A stretch of DNA of 47,185 nt from the NCBI GenBank assembly GCA_930990965.1, contig CAKNRQ010000017.1, forward strand, positions 1 to 47,185, written 5' to 3'. Source of the DNA: an uncultured Clostridia bacterium (lineage in GTDB: Bacteria; Bacillota; Clostridia; Oscillospirales; Oscillospiraceae). Each line of letters opens with the position of its first letter. Position 1 is the first letter of the stretch. The translations under genes and the position numbers were made by a program. A model generated the notes under the pieces. It made no database searches. It saw nothing but the letters and a program-made list of their open reading frames with translations, and was not told the origin of the DNA. Below are positions 8,271 to 15,628 of this stretch, in pieces.

Positions 8271-8987
8271 ATGCAGGACAGTTACATCGGCGATATAGGT
8301 GATTACGGCAAGTATGGACTGCTGCGGGCGGTCTGCGCGGAGTCGCTGACCTTGGCCGTGAATTGGTACCGCACAGCTCCGGTGCAGACAGCGAAACAAA
8401 ACGACGGCAAATACACGGGTTATTTGTCCATGCCGCAGCTATATAGGGAGTACGACCCCGCTTTGTTTGATGCGCTCCATAAAATCGTAAATCAGGAGAG
8501 CGACAGAAGGATCGAGCGGCTTGAAAAGGAAGGGCTGTTTCAAGCCGTTTGCTTTTCGGATGTAATCAGCGTAGATAGGACCGCGTGGCACCGCAAGGCA
8601 CTGGAGCGAACCCAAGGCGCCGCCGTGGTTTTTCTCGATCCCGACAACGGGCTTGAAACAGCCAGGATGCATCGAACGGGCGGCGCTTCGGAAAAGCACG
8701 TAATGTGGGCAGAACTGAGGGACTACTACGCTAGGCGGCAAAACGTAATCCTATATCAGCACCGCCCTCAAATGACATCGAAGGAAAAGTGTATAGACGG
8801 TGTCATAGCCTTTCAGGAGAATTACCTTATGGCAGATTGTGTAAAGCTGCTGGAATTCCCGAAGTACACAAATCGCTTTTATTTCATGTTCCTGTACAGA
8901 GAATATGAACCTGCCTTTACCAGGATATGCAGTTCGATGGCGCAAAAGTGGGGCGCAAACGGGTTTTGCCGCGAAATCTATAAATAA
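8271..8987 (+). CDS. uncharacterised conserved protein, GDIGDYGKYGLLR family
   Basis: A 238-residue cytoplasmic protein with no signal peptide or membrane segment. The N-terminus MQDSYIGDIGDYGKYGLLR and the central VVFLDPDNGLE are the most striking motifs; I recall both from unannotated proteins scattered through bacteria but know no function. The DPDNGL segment is reminiscent of an active-site loop and the alpha/beta pattern would suit a Rossmann-like enzyme, which is speculation. ATG 8271 follows AGAGGTG. By eye the gene is richer in A/T codons (AAA, AAT, ATC) than its dlt neighbours. It lies between dltA and dltC directly behind repeat copy A, so it is probably an insertion in the operon. 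Confidence 0.85.
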   Translation: MQDSYIGDIGDYGKYGLLRAVCAESLTLAVNWYRTAPVQTAKQNDGKYTGYLSMPQLYREYDPALFDALHKIVNQESDRRIERLEKEGLFQAVCFSDVISVDRTAWHRKALERTQGAAVVFLDPDNGLETARMHRTGGASEKHVMWAELRDYYARRQNVILYQHRPQMTSKEKCIDGVIAFQENYLMADCVKLLEFPKYTNRFYFMFLYREYEPAFTRICSSMAQKWGANGFCREIYK

Positions 8988-8993
8988 TTACGG

Positions 8994-9013
8994 CCCCTGA
9001 GGCTTTGCAGGGG
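8994..9013 (+). terminator. weak hairpin after the inserted gene
   Basis: CCCCTG / CAGGGG with an 8-base loop, 7 bases after the stop; no U-run follows, so termination is doubtful. Confidence 0.3.
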
Positions 9014-9027
9014 TGGCGCGATTAGTT

Positions 9028-9056
9028 TTGCATATTGCCATGCGCTGTGATATAAT
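9028..9056 (+). promoter_or_regulatory. internal promoter driving dltC-dltB-dltD-dltX
   Basis: TTGCAT at 9028-9033 and a perfect TATAAT at 9051-9056 with a 17-base spacer, about 50 bases before dltC. It would restore expression of the distal dlt genes downstream of the inserted gene. Confidence 0.7.
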
Positions 9057-9108
9057 GTTCTCCGCGCGGATTGCCGCGATTTTACAAAAGACACCGGAGG
9101 AAGATACA

Positions 9109-9360
9109 ATGGACGAAATAGTCGCCAAATTGGACGAATTTATACGTGAGCGCTGCGAGGTTGGCGACGACCCGGAGTACGGCCTGGACGTTGACCTCTT
9201 TGATATGGGCTTCATGGACTCTATGGGCGCGGTGGAGACGGTCATGTTCGCCGAGGAGACCTTCGGCGTGGAGATATCCCAGAAGGACATCACGCTCTAC
9301 CCCATGAACACGGTGAACGAAATCGCCGAGGTCGTCGGACGCAAGAAGGGGCTCTGCTGA
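9109..9360 (+). CDS. dltC: D-alanyl carrier protein DltC
   Basis: An 83-residue acidic carrier protein that holds D-alanine as a thioester on a phosphopantetheine arm. The attachment site is Ser 38 in FMDSMGAVE, and the helix pattern and length match DltC and other acyl carrier proteins. CGGAGGAA lies seven bases ahead of ATG 9109. The stop is three bases before dltB, with which it is co-transcribed. Read alone it could be another peptidyl carrier, but dltB and dltD behind it make DltC the natural call. Gene order C-B here differs from the usual A-B-C-D. Confidence 0.92.
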   Translation: MDEIVAKLDEFIRERCEVGDDPEYGLDVDLFDMGFMDSMGAVETVMFAEETFGVEISQKDITLYPMNTVNEIAEVVGRKKGLC

Positions 9361-9363
9361 GGG

Positions 9364-10509
9364 ATGTGGTTCCTGGAAGTTGACATAGCCGTGCGCCTCA
9401 TCGCGGCCACGGCGCTCTGGTCGCTCGCCTCGTATCTGGCGCGGCGGTTCTATTCCCAGGCCAAGCTGGACCGCTTCCTGGTGGTGCTGGACCTCGTGCT
9501 TATAGCGTACGTCTCGGCCTGGCTGGCGGTGTTCTACGCCGTGTACACGCTCGTGACCTGGGTGATAGTCAACGCGGTGAACAGGCCCTCGCGCGCGAAG
9601 GGCTTTTTCTTCGTGCTCTGCTGCCTTGTGTGCGCCGTGCCGTTTTTCTATGTGCGCGTGCAGGAGATAGCGCCCGAGCTGCCGCTCTTCCTCGCGCTCA
9701 CCGGCATAGCGTACAACATGCTCAAGGCCATAGACGCGGTCTACTACGTGCACTACACCGAAGAGCGCGTGCCGCTTGTCACTTACGCCAACTACATGCT
9801 CTTTTTCCCGGTCATAACCGCCGGGCCCATACTGCGCTACCGCGACTTCTCCGCGACGCTGAATAGGCCCATGCCCATCACCGGCGAGCTCGTGACGGCG
9901 AGCTTCAAGCGGCTCATCCGCGGCTACTTCAAGAAGGTCGTGGTCATGGCCCTGGTGACGGAGCTGCTGGGCAGGATAGCGGCCATGCCCGGGCGGCCCT
10001 GGTGGTCGCTTGCGGCCTGCCTGGTGAGCTATCTCCTGTTCTGGCTGGACATGTCGGGCTACGCCGACATCGCCATAGCTATGGGCGGCTTCATGGGCCT
10101 CAAGGTGCCAGAGAACTTCAAGCACCCGCTCAAGGCGGCCAGCATGACGCAGTTCTGGCGCAACTGGCACGTCTCGCTCACCGACTGGATACGCGAGCAC
10201 ATCTTCGTCGTCCTCAACGGCAAGCGTCTCACCAAGTACCAGGGCGCGATGATAGGCTTCGGCACCATGCTGGTCATGGGCCTCTGGCACGGTTTCACGG
10301 CGCACTTCATAATTGAGGGCCTCTTCAACGGCGTCATACTGGCCGTGGAAAACCTCTGCGGCATCACGACCGTGAAGCGCTCGGCCAAAAAGCCGTATCT
10401 CTATTTCCGTCGCTGCGTGGTAGTGCTGCTGTTCTCGATTACGACCATTTTCTATACGCTCGACGCCGAGCAGCTTGCTAACGTGCTGCGCGGCTTCATA
10501 AGCCTGTGA
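9364..10509 (+). CDS. dltB: MBOAT acyltransferase DltB
   Basis: A 381-residue polytopic membrane protein of the MBOAT family, which takes D-alanine from DltC and passes it across the membrane for attachment to teichoic acid. Multiple hydrophobic helices alternate with short loops; FFPVITAGPILRYRDF is the family's conserved mid-protein motif and MGLWHGFTAHFI contains the catalytic His 309 (with His 314 nearby). ATG 9364 starts three bases after dltC and uses an AAGAAGGGG site within the dltC end. Length is typical. Alginate-type AlgI proteins share the fold, but the carrier gene immediately upstream favours DltB. Confidence 0.92.
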   Translation: MWFLEVDIAVRLIAATALWSLASYLARRFYSQAKLDRFLVVLDLVLIAYVSAWLAVFYAVYTLVTWVIVNAVNRPSRAKGFFFVLCCLVCAVPFFYVRVQEIAPELPLFLALTGIAYNMLKAIDAVYYVHYTEERVPLVTYANYMLFFPVITAGPILRYRDFSATLNRPMPITGELVTASFKRLIRGYFKKVVVMALVTELLGRIAAMPGRPWWSLAACLVSYLLFWLDMSGYADIAIAMGGFMGLKVPENFKHPLKAASMTQFWRNWHVSLTDWIREHIFVVLNGKRLTKYQGAMIGFGTMLVMGLWHGFTAHFIIEGLFNGVILAVENLCGITTVKRSAKKPYLYFRRCVVVLLFSITTIFYTLDAEQLANVLRGFISL

Positions 10510-10522
10510 GGGGGTGCGGGAG

Positions 10523-11410
10523 ATGAAATTCGTATCCTTCATGAAAAAGGGCGGGCTTATAGCCTGCGTCCTCGTCCTGGCCCTCGCGCTCGATTTGGCG
10601 CTGGCGGCCTCGGGCTGGATACAGTCGAGCGGCTACTTCTGGCTCGACGACTTTGAGCTCACGCGCCGCGACCACCCGGAGGAGGTCTGGGACAAGGTCA
10701 TCTACGGCTCCAGCGAGCTCACCAGCGGCTACCGCGAGGACCTGAGCGAGAGCGGCTACGTCAATATGGGCATGGACTACGCCACCATGACCGACCTCGT
10801 CGAAATCCTCGAAGACGGCCATATAACCGTCGGCAGCGAGCTGGTGCTGGCCCTCAACTGGGGCGCGCTGTGCGATATCATGGACACCAATCCCACCTAT
10901 GAGTGGCACCGGGAGTGGTACGAGCCGTACTTCTACTTCCAGCGCGACAGGATAGCGGGCTTCATAAACGATACGCTCAAGGCGCTCATCGGCGCGGGCG
11001 AGTTCAGGAGCCGCGACTACCTCACGCAGACGAAGGCCTATTACTACGGCCACATGAGCGTCGAGGAGCTGCAATCGCGCGTGACAACGCTCCATGACCT
11101 CTATCTGTCCGGCGGCATCTCCGACTTCCGGCAGAACCTGGCCGCGATGAACGAGGTGTTCAGCTTCTGCGCGGCGAACGGCATCCGCGTGCGCGCGCTC
11201 TGGCTGCCGGAGAACCCGGCGGTGGAGCTCGACCCGGTGGACGTCGAGGTGCGCGAGGCCGCGCGCGAGGTCTGTGAGAGCGCGGGCGTGGAGTTCTACG
11301 ACATGACGGACGCGCTGGGCGCGGACTGCTTCTACGACACGGGCCACATGGAGTACGACTACGGCTCCGTGGAGTTTACGGAGGTGCTTGACAAATGGCT
11401 GCTCTCATAA
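10523..11410 (+). CDS. dltD: DltD-like membrane-anchored SGNH-type protein
   Basis: A 295-residue protein with one N-terminal membrane segment (residues about 10-30) and an extracytoplasmic domain. YGSSELTSG (Ser 63/64) is the nucleophile motif of DltD, and FYDTGHME supplies Asp 272 and His 275 in place of the usual DxxH near the C-terminus. DltD acts in the last transfer of D-alanine to teichoic acid. At 295 residues it is clearly shorter than the classical form of about 400, so it is a compact variant. ATG 10523 lies after GGGGGTGCGGGAG; a GTG at 10514 is less well placed. It overlaps the following dltX by 16 bases. Confidence 0.85.
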   Translation: MKFVSFMKKGGLIACVLVLALALDLALAASGWIQSSGYFWLDDFELTRRDHPEEVWDKVIYGSSELTSGYREDLSESGYVNMGMDYATMTDLVEILEDGHITVGSELVLALNWGALCDIMDTNPTYEWHREWYEPYFYFQRDRIAGFINDTLKALIGAGEFRSRDYLTQTKAYYYGHMSVEELQSRVTTLHDLYLSGGISDFRQNLAAMNEVFSFCAANGIRVRALWLPENPAVELDPVDVEVREAAREVCESAGVEFYDMTDALGADCFYDTGHMEYDYGSVEFTEVLDKWLLS

Positions 11411-11541
11411 AGAAGTTCAAAACCTGGCTTGAGGACACGCCTCCGGGCCAGGTGCTGCAAGCTGTCGTCTATGCCGCGATGCTGCTGCTGGTGCTCTCGT
11501 ACTTCACGGGACACGGCGCGTTCATCTACGAGGCGTTTTAA
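11395..11541 (+). CDS. dltX: small membrane protein DltX
   Basis: A 48-residue protein: amphipathic N-terminus (MAALIKKFKTWLEDTPPGQ), a single membrane helix (about 20-36), and the C-terminus FIYEAF, which matches the conserved FIYxxF end of DltX. In studied Firmicutes DltX is a membrane peptide needed for D-alanylation, with this motif acting in acyl transfer together with DltB and DltD. GGAGGT at 11380-11385, nine bases before ATG 11395, is well placed. The start overlaps the last 16 bases of dltD in another frame. Classical operons carry dltX in front of dltA; here it is last. The gene is short enough to be missed by automatic calling. Confidence 0.85.
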   Translation: MAALIKKFKTWLEDTPPGQVLQAVVYAAMLLLVLSYFTGHGAFIYEAF

Positions 11542-11546
11542 ACTAA

Positions 11547-11576
11547 GGGCCTGTGGACAATTCCACAGGCCCTTTG
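11547..11576. terminator. bidirectional terminator between dltX and the amidohydrolase
   Basis: Perfect 10-bp stem GGGCCTGTGG / CCACAGGCCC with a 6-base loop, followed by TTTG on the plus strand and by a short run (TTAGTTT) on the minus strand. It serves two convergent genes. Confidence 0.8.
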
Positions 11577-11586
11577 CTCATCGTTT

Positions 11587-12738
11587 TTACTTGCTGAGGT
11601 AGTCGAGGGCGACCTGTACGTAGAGGCCGACGCCGGTCTCGAGCGCTCTCTCGTCGATGACGAACTTCTCGCTGTGCTGCGGGGCCTCGCCGCCGCCGCC
11701 CAGCCCGGCAAAGGCGCAGGGCACGATGTGGGTGTAGGCCGAGAAGTCCTCGCCGCCCATAGTGCGCGCCGCGGGGGCGACCATTTCGGCGTAACCCAGC
11801 TCACCGGCGGCGTTGACCACGAGCTCGGTGAGGGCCGGGTCATTCTCCAGAATCTCGCTCTTGAACTGGTAGTCGAGCTCAGCCTTGCAGCGGAAGGCTT
11901 CGGCGGTGTGCTCGGCGATGCGGCTCATCATGCCGGGTATCTGCTGGTGCAGGTCCTCGTCGAAGAGGCGCACGGTGCCCTCGAGCTCGGCGTAGTTGGA
12001 GATGACGTTGAAGCGCTGGCCGGAGTGGAGCGTGCCGACGGTGACAACCACGGGCTCCAGCGGGGAGAATTCGCGGCTGGATATGGTCTGCAGGTTCATG
12101 ACTATGGCCGCGGCGGCGACGGTGGCGTCCACGCCCTTTTGCGGCTCAGCGCCGTGGGAGCTGATGCCGCTGACGGTGAGTTTGTAGTAGTCGGCAGCGG
12201 GGTAGACGGCGCCGGAGGAGATGGCTATCTGGCCGACGGGCGCCTGGGAGAAGATGTGCATACCGAAGCCGGCGTCCGCGCCCTCGATGGCGCCCTGGGC
12301 GATGATGTGCTTGGCGCCCATGGCCAGCTCCTCAGCGGGCTGGAAGAGGACCTTGACGGTGCCGCACAGCTCGTCCTTTATCGAGTTGAGGATCTTCGCC
12401 GCGCCCAGCAGCATGGCGGCGTGGTTGTCGTGGCCGCAGGCGTGCATGAAGCCCTCGTTCTCGCTGGCAAACTCCACGCCGCTCTCTTCCTTGACGCTCA
12501 GGGCGTCAATGTCCGCGCGCAGGAAGATGCACTTGCCGGGCTTTGCGCCCACTATGTCGCCCACGAGACCGGTGGGCTCGAAGCGGCGGTAGGGAATACC
12601 CATCTTGTCGAGCTCTTCGGCTATGCGGTCGGTAGTGCGGAACTCCTCAAAGCTCGGTTCGGGATGGCGGTGGAAGTCACGGCGCATCTCAACAACATAG
12701 GGCCACACCTCGTGGGCCAGCTTTCTTACATCAGCCAT
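11587..12738 (-). CDS. M20-family amidohydrolase (first copy)
   Basis: A 383-residue cytoplasmic metallohydrolase of the M20 aminoacylase/hippurate hydrolase type, cleaving an N-acyl or peptide bond of a small molecule. Metal ligands are in HACGHDNH (Cys 101, His 103, His 106) and FQPAEE (Glu 136/137), with FLRADIDAL earlier; the dimerisation domain lies between about 180 and 290. GGAGGTG precedes ATG 12738. It is the last gene of a minus-strand set with a permease and a paralogous enzyme; the two enzymes share motif spacing residue for residue in the N-terminal half and are evidently duplicates. Substrate unknown: N-acyl amino acids, aminobenzoyl-glutamate or dipeptides are possible. Confidence 0.9.
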   Translation of the reverse strand: MADVRKLAHEVWPYVVEMRRDFHRHPEPSFEEFRTTDRIAEELDKMGIPYRRFEPTGLVGDIVGAKPGKCIFLRADIDALSVKEESGVEFASENEGFMHACGHDNHAAMLLGAAKILNSIKDELCGTVKVLFQPAEELAMGAKHIIAQGAIEGADAGFGMHIFSQAPVGQIAISSGAVYPAADYYKLTVSGISSHGAEPQKGVDATVAAAAIVMNLQTISSREFSPLEPVVVTVGTLHSGQRFNVISNYAELEGTVRLFDEDLHQQIPGMMSRIAEHTAEAFRCKAELDYQFKSEILENDPALTELVVNAAGELGYAEMVAPAARTMGGEDFSAYTHIVPCAFAGLGGGGEAPQHSEKFVIDERALETGVGLYVQVALDYLSK

Positions 12739-12776
12739 TGTATGAACACCTCCGAAAATTGGCTAGAAAGTAATTA

Positions 12777-12800
12777 TCCGGGCGCAAAAGCGCGCCCGGA
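12777..12800 (-). terminator. hairpin between the two amidohydrolase genes
   Basis: TCCGGGCGC / GCGCCCGGA, 9-bp stem. On the minus strand it is followed by TAATTACTTTC, a weak U-tract, so it may only attenuate. Confidence 0.5.
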
Positions 12801-12816
12801 CGCAATTATACGCGAT

Positions 12817-14010
12817 TTACGCCTTTTTATCAAGTATGGCCTTCCCGGCTGCTATCATGGCGGTGACGCCGTACTCAAGCGCCTCCTCCTGGAAGGTGCA
12901 GCGCGCGTCGTGCAGGCTGTAGGGCTCTTCGCCCAGGTAACCGGCGTTGAGCAGCATGAAGAGGCTCGGGGTGCCGGTGGCGTTGCCGTAGTAGCTGAAG
13001 TCCTCGCTGAAGGAGAGGGGCTCAGTCAGGTGATCGACATAGCCCTCGCCCAGCTCGGCAGTGATGGCCTCGTCGGCGATGTTTACAAGCTCGGAGTCGT
13101 TGACCACGGAGCCGTAGCCCTCAATGTGCTCTACGTCAACCTTGCAGCCGCTCAGGGCCTCGACGCCCTTCGCCACGCGCATTATCTCGTTGTAGAGGTA
13201 CTTGCGGTTGTCCTCGCCGTAGGTGCGGCACACGCCTTCCATTCTGGCGCTGCCTGCCACGACATTGGTGGCCACGCCGCCGTGCATGGTGCCTATAGAG
13301 AACACGGCAAAGCCCAGCGGGTCAAAGCGGCGGGCGACTATCTGCTGCGCGTTTACCACGAACTGGCTCGCGGCCAGGATGGCGTCAAAGCCCGCCTGCG
13401 GCTTGGAGCCGTGCGCGGTCTGACCGGTGATATCAATATTGTAGAGGTTGAAGGCGGTGGTACAGGGGCCCTTGTACATGCTTACGGAGCCGAGCTTGGG
13501 GCCGCCCGGAGAGATGTGGGTGGCCATGATGGCGTCCACGTGCGGGTTCTCCATCACGCCGGCTTCGACCATCGGCTTGGCGCCGCCGTTGGGGGCCTGC
13601 TCCTCGGCGGGCTGGAATATCAGCTTCACAGTGCCGCGGATTTCATCACGCATGCCGCAGAGCACCTTGGCGACGGCGAGCAGCATGGCAATGTGGGTGT
13701 CGTGGCCGCAGGCGTGCATATAACCGGGGTTCTCGCTGGCGAAGTCAAGGCCGGTGGCCTCGGTCACGGGCAGGCAGTCTATGTCGGCGCGCATGGCGAC
13801 GCAGCCGCCGGGCAGGTTGCCCTTGATAAGCGCGACGGCGCCGGTGGGAAGCGGGCGCTCCACGCTGTCCACTCCGAAGCTCTTGAGCAGCTCGACAATC
13901 TTCTCCGTGGTGCGGAACTCCTCGTTGCCCATCTCGGGGTGGCGGTGGAAGTCGCGCCTCCAGGAGATCATCTCGTCGTACACTTCATGTACGCGGCTTC
14001 TGATATCCAT
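12817..14010 (-). CDS. M20-family amidohydrolase (second copy)
   Basis: A 397-residue paralogue of the previous enzyme: AMRADIDCL, HACGHDTH (Cys 101, His 103, His 106) and FQPAEE carry the metal ligands and catalytic Glu. It differs in the dimerisation domain and in a short insertion after the Glu motif (QAPNGGAKPM), so the two probably act on related but distinct substrates. AAAGGA precedes ATG 14010. It lies between the permease and the first copy; all three are likely one transcript with an attenuating hairpin at 14046-14069. Family membership is certain, substrate is not. Confidence 0.9.
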   Translation of the reverse strand: MDIRSRVHEVYDEMISWRRDFHRHPEMGNEEFRTTEKIVELLKSFGVDSVERPLPTGAVALIKGNLPGGCVAMRADIDCLPVTEATGLDFASENPGYMHACGHDTHIAMLLAVAKVLCGMRDEIRGTVKLIFQPAEEQAPNGGAKPMVEAGVMENPHVDAIMATHISPGGPKLGSVSMYKGPCTTAFNLYNIDITGQTAHGSKPQAGFDAILAASQFVVNAQQIVARRFDPLGFAVFSIGTMHGGVATNVVAGSARMEGVCRTYGEDNRKYLYNEIMRVAKGVEALSGCKVDVEHIEGYGSVVNDSELVNIADEAITAELGEGYVDHLTEPLSFSEDFSYYGNATGTPSLFMLLNAGYLGEEPYSLHDARCTFQEEALEYGVTAMIAAGKAILDKKA

Positions 14011-14045
14011 ATTGTTTAGTCCTTTCTAACTTGCTTTATGTGGAT

Positions 14046-14069
14046 GGGGGAGACGATTCCGTCTCCCCC
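14046..14069 (-). terminator. attenuator-like hairpin between permease and amidohydrolase
   Basis: Perfect 10-bp stem GGGGGAGACG / CGTCTCCCCC with a 4-base loop. No U-run follows on the minus strand, so it more likely stabilises or attenuates the transcript than ends it. Confidence 0.45.
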
Positions 14070-14093
14070 TGTATGGTATTTCAAGGTTCAGCG

Positions 14094-15311
14094 TCAGGCG
14101 GCGATGAGGTTGCACATGTAGCCGGCAATCAGGACGCTGGTGATAGAGACGGTGACCATGCCGGCCACGAGCATCTTGGGCATCATGTGGTCGAGCATGA
14201 GCTTCTTCTCCTTCTCGTCGGCGGCGATGGCGTTGACGACCTCGTTGGTGACTATGTAGGTGCCGGGGAAGCCGAAGAGGCAGGTGCTGCCGATGGCGCA
14301 GGCCATCTGCCAGCTCATACCGACGAGCTTGCCGACGAGGGTGCCGAGCACCATGAAGGTGACGGAGCCGGTGACGACGACGACAATCAGGGGCCAGAGC
14401 ATACCGAGAACCTGCTGAGGAGTGGAGGAACCGAGGTTCGTGAACACGCTCAGGGTGACGACGACAAGCATAAAGCCGTCAGCACTGGCCTTTCCCATCG
14501 GGCCCTCTTCCAGGAAGCCGAGCTCTTTGCAGATGACGCCGTAGATAAGGGCGAAGATAAGGTTGCTGATAGTGAAGGCGCTGCCGGTGGCATCGGCTAT
14601 CCAGCCGTTGACTCCGTTGGCGGTGATAGTGGCGAGAAAGCCGATAAGGGCGACCTTGGCCATGATGACGTTGGCGCCGTTGTACTTATCGGGGATGGGC
14701 GGGATGAGGCGCTTCTTGACGGGAGCGTTCTCGCTGGAGATGGTGGCGGTGACGCCCTTGAGCTCCGCGCCGGTCTCAACCAGCTTGCGGACGCGCTTGG
14801 CCTCGCTGCGCAGGCAGAGGGAGGCGACGGGGTAGCCGACGAAGCCCTGCACGACCATGACCAGCGCGGCGAAGATGGCGAGGTCGGTCAGACCCAGCTT
14901 GTTTGCGGCATCCTGCATGGTCAGGGTGGCGACGACGCCGCCGGAGAGTATGGGCGCGCCGACGATGGCGTAGTTGCGGTCGATGATGAGGCCGCCGATG
15001 AAATAGATGCCGAGGCTGATGGCTATGCAGCAGACGGCGGCGACGACGACGGTCTTCCACTGGTCGATGAAGTCGCGGACCTTGATGGTGGTGCCCATGT
15101 GCACGAGCAGCATGCACACCAGAACGCCCGAGACGCTCAGCAGGGTGGAGTCGTTGAACAGGGTGCTGGGCAGTATGCCGGTCCAGAAGCCTGCCAGGAA
15201 GATCACGGACGAGAGGAACAGCATCGAGACGATGGCCTTCGTCTTGGTGGCCACTATATCGCCGACACCGAATATCAGCAATATAATGAAGGTTGCCAGA
15301 ATAGGTAGCAT
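14094..15311 (-). CDS. GltS-like multi-pass permease
   Basis: A 405-residue polytopic inner-membrane protein with roughly ten to twelve hydrophobic helices. Its pattern, including LSGGVVATLTMQDAANK in the first half and GSTCLFGFPGTYIVTNEV in the second, resembles sodium/glutamate symporter-like permeases with two inverted halves and re-entrant Gly/Thr-rich loops. ATG 15311 follows GGGAGGT; a longer frame reaches 15530 but has no supporting site. It heads the minus-strand set with two M20 amidohydrolases, which suggests that it imports their N-acylated or peptide substrate. The transported compound is not known. Confidence 0.85.
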   Translation of the reverse strand: MLPILATFIILLIFGVGDIVATKTKAIVSMLFLSSVIFLAGFWTGILPSTLFNDSTLLSVSGVLVCMLLVHMGTTIKVRDFIDQWKTVVVAAVCCIAISLGIYFIGGLIIDRNYAIVGAPILSGGVVATLTMQDAANKLGLTDLAIFAALVMVVQGFVGYPVASLCLRSEAKRVRKLVETGAELKGVTATISSENAPVKKRLIPPIPDKYNGANVIMAKVALIGFLATITANGVNGWIADATGSAFTISNLIFALIYGVICKELGFLEEGPMGKASADGFMLVVVTLSVFTNLGSSTPQQVLGMLWPLIVVVVTGSVTFMVLGTLVGKLVGMSWQMACAIGSTCLFGFPGTYIVTNEVVNAIAADEKEKKLMLDHMMPKMLVAGMVTVSITSVLIAGYMCNLIAA

Positions 15312-15353
15312 AAAAATACCTCCCACTTTCCTTAGGCGCGAGCGCGCCGCTAA

Positions 15354-15383
15354 AATATATCTGTAAACGGGCGCGCCCGTCAA
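15354..15383 (-). promoter_or_regulatory. promoter of the permease-amidohydrolase set with a palindromic spacer
   Basis: On the minus strand TTGACG (complement 15378-15383), 18 bases, TATATT (complement 15354-15359). The spacer contains the perfect palindrome ACGGGCGCGCCCGT (15367-15380), a candidate operator. Confidence 0.5.
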
Positions 15384-15551
15384 CAGCTCTTTAGTGCGTT
15401 GGTGTATAGCACTTTCAATCGTCGATGTAATAAATGTATGATACTCGCAATTCACAGAAAGTTCAAGAATTTTCTTAGCCAAAGCGCCCTGCCGGAAACG
15501 TTTTCGGAAAAGCTGACAAAGTTTCGCCAAGCGAAGAGTTTAAAAAATAGC
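15384..15551. other. intergenic region upstream of the permease
   Basis: No gene seen. It is more A/T-rich than its surroundings and holds a second possible minus-strand promoter (TTACAT, 16 bases, TATACA; complement 15403-15430). Together with the palindromes at 15331-15352 and 15367-15380 it completes the 317-base gap before rodA. Confidence 0.3.
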
Positions 15552-15582
15552 AAAAAGGCACAGGAATTTTCCTGCGCCTTTA
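15552..15582 (-). terminator. terminator of the rodA/ftsW gene
   Basis: On the minus strand AAAGGC-G-CAGGA pairs with TCCTG-T-GCCTTT around a short loop and continues into TTTTTGC. It lies 50 bases after the stop. Confidence 0.75.
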
Positions 15583-15628
15583 AGTTGGCTTTAATAGACA
15601 CTTTTGGAACCAAAAGTGCAGAAGTGCG

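Noticed and set aside
11674-14019. A 781-residue plus-strand open frame
   Set aside because: It runs antisense through both M20 genes, whose metal-site motifs on the minus strand are unmistakable.
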